Below are positions 47,012 through 64,000 of a stretch of DNA of 64,000 bases, piece after piece. How positions within the stretch are numbered: the first letter of the stretch is position 1; the number at the start of each line of letters is the position of its first letter. This DNA is from Steromphala cineraria (taxonomy: Eukaryota; Mollusca; Gastropoda; Trochida; Trochidae). The notes under the pieces are model-generated. The model ran no database searches, had not been told where the DNA came from, and worked only from the letters and a program-made list of their open reading frames with translations. The stretch covers positions 15,754,726-15,818,725 of the forward strand of contig OU744731.1 in assembly GCA_916613615.1 (NCBI GenBank), in the 5' to 3' direction. The translations under genes were made by a program, and so were the position numbers.

Positions 47012-50000
47012 GGTAACAATACATCAAAGGATAATTTACATGAAGTTAAGAAAACATAGGATGAGTGGGATACCAGTTTGTGAGTGAGTTAATTAGGCAG
47101 ATTAGCGAAGCCAGTTGAGTTGATTGGATTAATTATGGGCGGATTAAATGGTTGTAAGCTGATGGGATGTAATAGCCTTGATCTCTGTTCATAGATGGCC
47201 GGAAACGGGAAATTTGTAAAGCTTCGGCTAAACGACGTTGAGTGTAATCATGTTTGTAGTACTATGAATGGTGTACGAGCACGTGCTTCTTGCTTGTCAA
47301 AGCGCGAGACACGTGCTTTTTGCGTGTCAAAGCGCAAGGCACGAAGTAAATGTTTTGGGCTTGCAGACTTCGGGCACTCCATGAATATGAGCCTGTTTCA
47401 CAGGTTGTCCATTTCTGTTTCGATTTTGAAGGTAGAAGACGCGTTATTATAGTCCTCATAGACAGCTTAATTTTGACAGTGGTTTCTACTTACGAAACGT
47501 TTCTCTTGGATTTCTAATAAAAAGGTACTTTAATCATTCCCATAACAAGTTTAGCCAAAACAAATATTATCTTATCTATGAAATAAATTGATTATGTATC
47601 ATTATCAAATTATTTTGGATATTTCTAGACTTATTTTCCTAACATAACAAAAGTTTTGGTGCAACAAAAATCATATAAGGTTTATTTCTTAGTATCGTTT
47701 TTTCTAGTGCAAACTAAAGTTATTAGGTGATTTTAGTATTTTGATTCACGCAAAATGTGTAAGTATGTTGATTGTTTTCCAGCTTTTTTTATTTGATACT
47801 TATTGATACTTCTATTCACTTCTATGTCAATGTTGTTCATTGATTGTTTTAAACCTTGTGTAGGAAGGGTTTACAAAAGTGTCCTTGCATCAGATGTCAG
47901 GACTCTTTGGCCTAAGAGTTCCCGATATCGATAATGAACAGGACACTTTTATGAATGGTTGCCATGGACGACGAGTTTTACGTGGGATGTAATGTTAGAT
48001 TAACTTATATAGATGTAGAAGGAGGGAGAGGAGTAATATACACCATCTTCACATACATAAATTTTATTGTGATACGTGCATGTTACTGACAGAAATGGCA
48101 ACGTAGCATAACTTCAAAACACTTCGACATGTGTTCTATTCTGTTAATGTTTCGCACTGGCGGATTTGAACATTGACATTTTTTCACGACCCAAAGCATC
48201 CCTTCAAGTGCAGAATCTATAACCGTAGATATCGGTGGTCGCGCTGTGCTGTGTCGGAAACTCATTTCTGCCGAATAGTAAATAGAACTAATTCAAGTTT
48301 GAAGTGGTAAAAGTATCTTTGATCGAGTTCAATCAATTCATTGACTTGCGTCCCAACAGATGATCATTACTTCCCTGATTTGTACTGTGACCACGTCAAC
48401 TATCCTGAACCTCTTCAAACGCTAAACCCCACCCCCGTGCAATTACACTCAAAGCTACTTTGTCTTAACCTCCATCTGAAAATAAGTAATTATAACGTTC
48501 TAATAGATATCGAAAAATGAAATCTTGAACTTTTGATTTGACAGGCAGAACTTGTTTGTTACCTGCTGTCACAAATTTGCATCCGAGATCAAATGAGGAT
48601 TTGTCAGTATTTCATGCATTTTTCATTTTTTCATTTTTCACTTTTCAATGAATTCGATTTTGCATTAGTATTCGGAACTTTTGACTTTGAAAACTATCCA
48701 ATAAATAGTTTGTTAATATGTGAATATACTAATAAAACATATGATTTATTTTCAATAAGAAGTCAAATGGAACAAAGGACTGGGTTTAATTATGCAATTT
48801 CTACGATAAACACGATCGCGAAGCGGCTCCTTTTGGGTCTACAAAATTAAATGATACCTTAAACTCCTGTTATCGCAAACCTGTTATGCTTGTTTAACAT
48901 CAGTCAAGTGCATTTCGTAATTACATGGCGATGTTATTTAAACAGTTATGGCCTGATTAAAACACTTTTCCTTCCGATTCAAACTGAGGAATTTGGAAAA
49001 TCAAATGCGTCAATACTTTACTTGACATGCATGTCCAAATTTTGATAATGATGCTTGGAGAACTTTATGACCCTCAGTGACAACATTTAACTCTTTTTGC
49101 ATGTTTTTAACAATCACTCTGTTGCTTGAGTGGCCATATAGTTATTCAATGGATTTTATTACCTTGACCTTTGAAAAAAAAAATTATGATGCCATTTTAT
49201 GTTTTCACTTTTGAATGTTCTTGTTATCTATGTGATAACATACTCATAAAAATGTGACCAAGGTATTAACTTCTAATAGTAAGTTGTACCGTGATTTCTT
49301 GATTTGTGTACCATTAATATTGGTTCATTATGTATTGAGTCTTTAGAGTAGGCCATAGTCACTATATTATTCAAACCTATAGTATTAAATCAAATTTTCG
49401 TAACATAGTTATGTTGTGAAATTGCTTTGTCTACATTTGTTTAAAACTGTCAGACATAACGACTATCATATAGATGTAATATATAAGTTTTATTATTGCG
49501 CGGACTAAATACCCTCCTTAGGTTAGACTGATTGACCTTTCTGTCACGCAAATCCTTCCGTGTCCATATTCTGTGTTCATATACCGTATTGATTTAGTTA
49601 CATACCAATATGATAAGTCATAAGCAATGCTATTTATCATTTAAATCCAACTTGTCATTGCTTCTGGCTGGAAATATCAGTTGGCATGGTCATTAATATT
49701 CTTTAATATAATGTTAATATGATACAATAAAGAATTGGAACTAAGTCTACGAGCTACAATGTTTTAGAATAGACATTGTTCATATGTCATGTAGTATTGC
49801 TTAAAGCTAAGTCATTAGCCACGGACTATTTCGAACTGCTAATCCCTGTAATGCGTATGTTCTATAGAAAAGTAAATCACTAATTCATTTTGACACGCTA
49901 TTAAGTACGGTCTAGATATTCTACTCAAAAAAAGTTAAGGGTCACATTTCTACGTAAAGAAAATATTTTAATTCAAGTGTCTAAGCAGAAAAATCTTAAA

Positions 50001-51775
50001 TGGGTTCAGTATATCCTGATGTCTAAAATCTGTGTACAAGTGTTTGAAAGATACAGACGTTAACGCCTCTGCAGCAAAAGTAAACTTGACGATGTTTTTT
50101 TATCAAATCATGTCATTTTTCACATATGTGCTATCTGGCAATAAACAAAAAACGATGAGGGAATTTGTGTATTGGTTTCGTGTCAAGTAATCACTTTTCA
50201 CGATGAATTTTTTTATAGATATGTAAAATACGACATTCACAATGTATTATAATTATAATATATGTGTCATTAATGTTACCACGTCAAAAAAGATAGGGTC
50301 GTTGCTTATATAATTATATAATTTCCATATGTATATAAGTAAAATAGATTTTAGAAATAATCTAGACCTGTTATTTAGACAACACAAGGGAGGTGAGATT
50401 TTTTAAGTGTGATTCGATTAAAATCAACGTAATTCACAAAAAAAGATTGTTGAAAACACAGATCATTATTTTTAATTGCAGGAATTCTTGCCCATTTTAA
50501 TAATATCTTCTCATTTTGGCCATTGGCCCTCTCACCAAGTGCAAGTTGGAGAGTCCTTAAAATTCATGAAACTTTGTAGACGCATCACATACATACAATC
50601 ATTTGTCTCTGTGTTATTAAACTCATGTATCTCGGCTTGTCCTACTGTTAAATCCAGTTAAAGAAAAACACGTTGTACAAGAACGATCAGTTTATTCCAA
50701 TATTGCACATGTCACATGAATATATAATACTGTGTGCTTAACATGAACAACCATATCACATTCGGTTTATTGTTTTTACTCTAAATTTCAATGCAGGAAT
50801 TAAAAACAATAGGCGTTATGAACCTACGGAAACCGAAATGGTTTCATCTTAGCAAAATATCATGTAACTCAATTTATCATAACTGTGATCCTTTCGGAAT
50901 AAAATATTTCATTTTAATAAGGGATTTTGTTCTGATTTCCAATAACACAATTTTTCAAAAAGGAATCTACTGATCTGGTATTTTATCATACTATGTTAAT
51001 GTTGGTAATGAAAGAATCATATGACGTTAACACCGAATTTCCTTCGGGTACCGTTATAAAATTGTGAACACACTTTAACAAATGATCACAGACAAAATAT
51101 CAAGTAAGTAAAATTATGAAAATACTAAACATATATCACAGGATGATGTCACCATTCCTTTGAACAATTTATAAAATGTGAAGAACTAAAGACATCATAC
51201 ATTTAAAACAAAAGGCAATCCTTTACAGAATGGTGAACAATCACAATGATTTCATTTAGAAATAATTATATGTATCGAACTTTTTTTATTTACTATTATT
51301 CATCAAGACAGTTATCTGAAATATATCAAACATTACATATAGTTTGTGCATACATATACCTTACGCCTAAACCAAACGATTTGGTTAGGTAATATGTTTG
51401 ATATTGCCAACGTTGATGAAATTAGGTGTTAGTTTGTTATTGGTGTACAACGATTGAAGTATCATTTTAAATTAATCAGGTTGTCAGATTTTAATGACCC
51501 AAACACATCGAAAGTCAGTGGTCAGTGACCATTATCAATGTTGAATAACAATGAATCACTAAGGCGTGGGTGAATAAGATATAGTTTAACTCAAAAGTAT
51601 GGTACATTGAAACAAATTATTTTTTAAAAAGTGTAAACTGTAAATTGATTTTCTCATCAGACTGTATTGATTATATAATATTTTCCCTCGGTTGTTTACG
51701 TAATATTTTAAAATGTTGTCTGCCACAGGCGTACTAACAACACGAGACGAAATCTGTTTATTGACAGTATGTAGT
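47012..51775. other. Intergenic, no gene recognised
   Basis: AT-rich unique sequence with short frames only. Local structure: a 30-bp direct repeat with CACGTG in each copy (47280-47309, 47310-47339), and a short inverted pair aaaagtgtcct/aggacactttt around 47875-47953. A 60-codon minus-strand frame at 48083-48265 is somewhat GC-richer than its surroundings but has no recognisable domain. Confidence 0.5.
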
Positions 51776-51876
51776 AAATAATAACCCGGTACCGAGGGGT
51801 TATGGAAAATAACCTCGCGAGGGCGTAGCCCGAGCAGAGGTTATTTCCATAACCCGAGGTTTTCGGGTTATTATTT
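51776..51876. mobile_element. Short palindromic element, 101 bp
   Basis: aaataataacccg at the left pairs with cgggttattattt at the right. Inside, ggttatggaaaataacctcg pairs imperfectly with gaggttatttccataacc around a gcgagggcgtagcccgagc centre. It looks like a fold-back MITE. No target duplication could be told apart from the palindrome. Confidence 0.75.
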
Positions 51877-52146
51877 GACTTACACTCCCGCGGAAGACTC
51901 CTGCAATGTTTTCAACTTAATTTGTTTATATACAATTAATTAAAAAAACGTTTTATTGATATCATTCGCGGGTTTATCATGTCTTGATAAGAAAATATAA
52001 TTAAAGTACCCCCTGCTTATGGTTTTAGAACTTAAAACTTGATTCCTTACATTAAAAACTTTTTTATTGCAACATTAATATATATTTACAGGGAAAAATT
52101 AAAAAACAAACATGACACACACAAAATAAGATCAACCTGCATGGAT

Positions 52147-52222
52147 CCTCGATAGCTCAACAGGTAAGAGCGCTGCGTGGCAACGTAGAGGTCCCTTGTT
52201 CGAATCCCGCTTTCGTTGTTCA
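52147..52222 (+). pseudogene. Degenerate tRNA-like sequence
   Basis: tagctcaacaggtaagagcg matches an A box and D arm (GCTC/GAGC), and gttcgaatcc is a B box. The anticodon stem CTGCG/CGTAG pairs with one G-T, but its loop has only 6 nt. Acceptor and T stems do not pair. Most likely a tRNA-derived SINE head or pseudogene. Confidence 0.5.
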
Positions 52223-52504
52223 TAAATCTTAAATTTCCTTATTTGATTAAAAATCAAAATTTTACAAGTCCAATTGTTTGCGATTGTTTACAATCTTATA
52301 ACCGACCAAGGTGGTTATGAGATAACCAACCTACGCGGATGGAGCTCACGGTATATAACATTCAACTTCAATAAAGGCAATAACTTCCCAAGGGGGTGTA
52401 AAGGGTAAACACCAATGAGAAGGTAGTTATGAGTTAAAACCAATTGAAAAAAGAAGGGATATAACCGCCCAAGGGGTGTAATTTTACATATAAACTACGT
52501 ATAG

Positions 52505-52610
52505 GTTAATGTCCGAGTAACTCTCCATTCCTAAAAAAATAATGGAGCCGAGGGCCCCAGGGCCCGAGGCTCATTATTTTTTAGGAATGGAGAGTTACGA
52601 GGATATTAAC
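52505..52610. mobile_element. Short palindromic element, 106 bp
   Basis: gttaatgtccgagtaactct at the left pairs with agagttacgaggatattaac at the right. The arms continue through ccattcctaaaa/ttttaggaatgg to a ggcccgagg centre, giving arms of about 50 nt. A lone, shorter relative (caactctccattactgaaaa) lies at about 52708-52738. Confidence 0.8.
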
Positions 52611-53165
52611 CGACTTAAATTACGCTCAACTTAATGCCTATTTAAAAACATAACTTAAAATATCAAAAAAAGTTGAAAATTCAAGTGAAAAACTTGATGT
52701 AAAATACAACTCTCCATTACTGAAAAATAATGGAGCGAGAGAACAATAGGCTGACGTCACAAGTGTAATTTAATGGAAGTTATTGTTAATATAATTCACA
52801 ACTAGAACTGAGAAAATTTAATCATCTATTCAATAAAATATCTTGTTTTATGGGCGCTGTAAAAACTTTCACGTCTTGCTGGGTTTTGTTTATTTCCATT
52901 TCAACTGTTATCACACCTTGGTATCGTTAACAAATTGGATGAAAATTCACCAATTCCATGTTGAGGTAATGCACCCTAACAAGATGGACATTAAGTCTTT
53001 GCTGTAAAATGGTATCCCAATTGACTTTAATACGACCTAAAGATACCATAGCACGTTTTTTAAAATAGGAAAATGGTCCTGGTTTCGTTTGAAACCTTAC
53101 ACCTTTATCGACAGGATATATTTTGTATAAACGTAGACTTACTGATTAAGATTGGTTTGATTATT

Positions 53166-53860
53166 AAAAAGAAAGAGCCATTGGCTTTGTAGCTCATCAT
53201 GCTTCATATTCAGTTTTGCTTTAGGATGTGGCCAATGTAGGGGCCCTGGGTCACCAAATGTACCATTTCGTTAGAATCTGATAACCAAAGGTGTCTCTAA
53301 ATAATATTTTATCATTCTATCCTTGTGCTTCTGGCAAGATGGAGGGTAGAGACCACTGGGTTTTTAATTCTAAAATTAAGTTTGTAGGCGATGTGATTTC
53401 TTGCCCTCATTGGGGGCCGAAAGGTCATCAAGGCTTGATTATAATCCTCACTAGTCAAGAAGTCTGTACACAAAATTTCAGCTTTCTACGCCTTTTGGTT
53501 CTCGAGACGAAAACGAAAAAAAGTCTTAAGGGTTAGACCCTGTGGCCCATTATCAAGGGTCACAGGGTCACCAAAAATTGTATTCATAATCCTCACTAGT
53601 CATGGAGTCTGTATACACAGTTTCAGTTCTCTAGGCCTTCTGCTTCTGGTGGAGGATGTGAAAATGTGTTTTAAGGGCGTGGCCCGTGTGGCCCTTATGA
53701 GAGTCTACAGGGGCATCTAAGAAATAAATTATAACCCTCACTAGTCAAGGATTCTGTACACAAAGTTTCAGCTTTCTAGAGCTTTTAGAGAACGGACGGA
53801 GGGACGCCGAACTCCATGTCATGTCATAAGCCCATTAAGCCTTTCAGGCCCGATGGGTTA
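53166..53860 (+). repeat. Interspersed repeat with three internal units
   Basis: Begins gagccattggctttgtagct and ends near cataagcccattaagcc. The inner unit cctcactagtcaaggagtct followed by gtacacaaagtttcag occurs about every 147 bp (around 53447, 53593 and 53735). A second copy with two inner units lies in the kinase intron at 61094-61541. The 81-codon frame inside (53291-53536) is repeat-derived. Confidence 0.8.
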
Positions 53861-55296
53861 AAAATGCGAAACTGTGGCTTTATTACAAATGATTCACATG
53901 AAATTGATTCAAGAACAATAAAAGGATTTCGACCGCGTGGTGAGACATAGTAAGAACATTTTTATTTGATAATGAACATTTTGGCAAAGTGAAATTAGAA
54001 CCTTTTAAACACTAAAAGGAAGACATTTGCAGAAATTATATTAGACAGTAAGGTATGTGTCAGAGTGAGTATACAAGCATATTTAACCAAATAAAAATAT
54101 TAATTAATGAGGATTTCCTTAAAACTAACATTATTATAGAAATGTATATAAATAACTGAATGAAAGCATAAAAGATGAGTGAAAAGGGTTATAGTGTTGT
54201 CAAATGAATTACAAGTAATTCGCTAATATACACATGTTTGTAGAAAATTACATCTTAATACATATCATATCATACAGGATACTGCTGATCACAATGTTGA
54301 TCAGATTATCATTCAGGCAAGATGGTGACCAACTATAAAATGAGAAAAATCTCATAGAACTTAATCAAAATGTGCGAGATAAACGTTCTCTCTGTATCCA
54401 CACTATATAAAATCAATCCGATTACACATGTGTTCGTAGAACGTTACTTATTACTTAGGAATTGAAGCATAACAGTCAGAAATAATTGTATTACGGACTC
54501 GGGTCAATAATGAAATAAGTTGACAAAACTGTTAATAACACAAGTTCTTCATGTGTGTGAAGACACAGACAAACTTTCAAGATAAATACCCTTCTATCGA
54601 AAACCCAGTAATCGTTTAATACTTACAATTGAGCTATTACAGGATAACCATCACATCAATTACAATTACTTTTCACCTGAGTGTAACATGCATAAAACTA
54701 AGTTGCTCGCTTTTTAATTGTTAAATTAATTATTTTGTTGTTTGAATTCTTCTCTTGGTATCACATATTCTTCTAATCAGTTTCATGATTTTGAAATAAT
54801 TGCTTTGGAAAATTAAACATCGACATATTTTTTAAAAGTTAGGTATTATAGACTTTAAATGTAAACAGATATCACTCAATATTAATTTCTTAGTGAAACT
54901 TTACCTAATGCGGCTTGCCATATGAGTGTTCGTAACAAATGATAATGAAAAAATAAAAAATAAGACAATATTTGTTAAGCTATTTACAACGATTAATTTC
55001 CTTGAGTGTATACCCAGAATGATTGTGTCAATTATGTCTCTCTTGTACACAATCTTAACCGACCTACATATTTCTTCATTTTATAAATCCACCAACATGT
55101 CACCGAACCAATGCGCCTGACGGTGACTATCACTGGTTCTATGTATTTCATATACCCCTACACTTGTTTTCATATGAAATAGTGATTGTAGCACTGTACA
55201 GAAGCAATGTCCTTCTCTTTAGTCTCCAGCAACATGTTGCAGGAAGGCAGTCGGCAGACCAGCATCTACTCTCTACAAGCAGCTCCAGACAAAATA
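53861..55296. other. 3' flank of the kinase gene, no other gene recognised
   Basis: AT-rich. The kinase transcript's 3' UTR must lie here on the minus strand. Several AATAAA/ATTAAA-like hexamers are present, as expected by chance in such sequence, so no cleavage site is assigned. Confidence 0.4.
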
Positions 55297-62568
<7,272 letters not shown>

Positions 62569-64000
62569 ATTCGAATGGATACCAAAAATATCTGTTAAAT
62601 AAAACCTGCCGATGACATTATGTTTTGTATAATACAACATCTTATCTTCACCAAAACAATTATTGCTTTTTTGTATACTCAATCTTCTCAACTTGATAAG
62701 TTTATCGCAGTGATGGCAATTACATGTATATGGAAATAGAATGGGATGTGTTGCTACACATGTCATTGAAATCATCGATAGCCAGTTCGATATAGCTCAA
62801 CATGGCTGACACTTTTTCTACTAAAAGATGTCCTCTACCTTAATTAAAGCCAATGACTGTATATAAGCATCAGACCACCACGATGTCGGAGACTTAATGA
62901 ATAAAATGCTGATAGATGTGATACAGCACAATCGAGCCGGACAAATCACATCACAGGCTGTAGAGTCAAGAACTAATGAAGTGATCGATGGCGGTGCCAC
63001 CTGGTTGTCATGACAACATCAAGTTCTTATGGCACTCACGGGACCTCCAACACCTTGATGTAAGACATACTTGATTAAAGGCGAGATAATCATATTTGAC
63101 ATTTAGTTCTGCCACAAAATAATCAAGCTTTACGCTGACACTGTCAGTCTTGGGTTATTCAGGAGTCGTAATTCTCCGATATAAATAGACAGATTGGTCA
63201 CTCAACCTTCGGCAATTTTCTGGGAACGAACGTGTCAAGCGGACTATAGAACAGCTTTGACTTCACAATAGGCATCCGGGGATATCAGCGGACAGTCTGT
63301 GGAATGAACTGTCACGTTTGATTTAGAGGGTTTTAAGTGAGCACAATCAATTTCAGCATTCGATCAACTGTTTAACTCGAAACTTCTTACTCAAACTTTG
63401 ATTCAGACAGAAGTTTATAGAGTTAAAGCAGTCTATGTCTGAATCTTGAAGTGTCAGTAAACTTCAAAGTTAGACCTGTGCTCTAACAAGAAGACTGACC
63501 TAGATGTTTGAAAAGATATGCGAAGATCAACATGGGGACATTGACTACAAGTATATATTCATGATAAAGACATCAAACCACACGCATTGGTGTTTAAATG
63601 AATTATATCAGGGGTTTACAAAATGAATTATTGATGTTATTTGTGTCTCATTCTTGTTCTCTTTTGTAGTCATTTGACGTAATGTATTCAAGGCGGTATT
63701 TTGAAACATTTTTACAATGCTTTAACTATATAGTTATAGCAGTTAGTACGTCTAACCAAAGGTATAAGTGACATTTCTTAGCAGTATGACTTCAAAGGAG
63801 ACCGTCATTACTATATCTAATTATGTTTTCGCATTAGTACGCTAATTACAACGATGGCCTGTTTGTCTTTCGATTAGCGTGGATGACGATCCTATTGCAT
63901 TAAGGCCTCTGGTGATCTTCAACGTCTAGAAGCTCAGGATATTGACTATGGGACGTAAATCTACGGTATTAATTAAAGGGGTTTTGTGCTGCATTTTTTC
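62569..64000. other. 5' flank or further intron of STK32
   Basis: No exon resembling an MG...-type STK32 N terminus was found here on the minus strand. A TATAAATA on the plus strand at about 63181 is the only promoter-like word seen and has no recognisable gene after it. Confidence 0.4.

Noticed and set aside
52147..52222. Functional tRNA gene
   Set aside because: Acceptor and T stems do not pair and the anticodon loop has six bases. It was kept only as a tRNA-like pseudogene.
63175..63260. TATAAATA with an initiator-like word on the plus strand
   Set aside because: No gene or open frame follows. In AT-rich DNA this word is expected by chance.

Overview
The window is animal nuclear DNA, AT-rich and dominated by repeats, with one split, intron-containing gene. 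Recurrent 'gagataactc' repeat motifs and the general look of the interspersed repeats resemble molluscan (probably bivalve) genomes. That placement is an inference; the sequence itself supports only 'invertebrate-like metazoan'. There is no bacterial gene organisation.

Positions 1-44659 form one continuous, same-orientation array of at least 30 head-to-tail modules. Each module begins with CTAGG plus a 14-nt perfect palindrome, then the text aggtcttcaa and two or three tttgaccttcacat direct repeats. Each ends in a related tail that runs into (TAA)n. Two body families alternate: A (about 1.37 kb) and B (about 0.8-1.2 kb). C modules (about 2.4-2.5 kb) are B modules carrying an extra insert with a minus-strand tRNA-like segment and a small conserved ORF. 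Between a tail and the next head there are often 1-4 short hairpin modules of about 50-60 nt. One 3,952-bp block (C + A) is present three times in tandem (6406-18261), and a 1.36-kb A module is duplicated at 34698 and 37048. A 69/70-bp minisatellite runs into a 200-N assembly gap at 3903-4102. I see no protein-coding gene in this part; the many short open frames are repeat sequence read through.

Positions 44660-55296 are mostly unique intergenic DNA. They contain a MITE with a 9-bp target duplication (44890-45142), several fold-back elements, a degenerate tRNA-like sequence and one interspersed repeat.

Positions 55297-61618 (possibly to 62568) hold the only convincing gene, on the minus strand. 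It is an orthologue of the serine/threonine kinase 32 (STK32/YANK) family in the AGC group. Ten exons can be placed with GT-AG junctions and compatible phases. They cover the glycine-rich loop through the stop codon. An eleventh, candidate first exon at 62553-62568 would give a 415-residue protein, close to vertebrate STK32B. Its introns hold a 60-bp-arm fold-back element, a copy of the interspersed repeat, and a minisatellite built from the exon-7 splice-donor sequence. Positions 62569-64000 are the 5' flank or a further intron.
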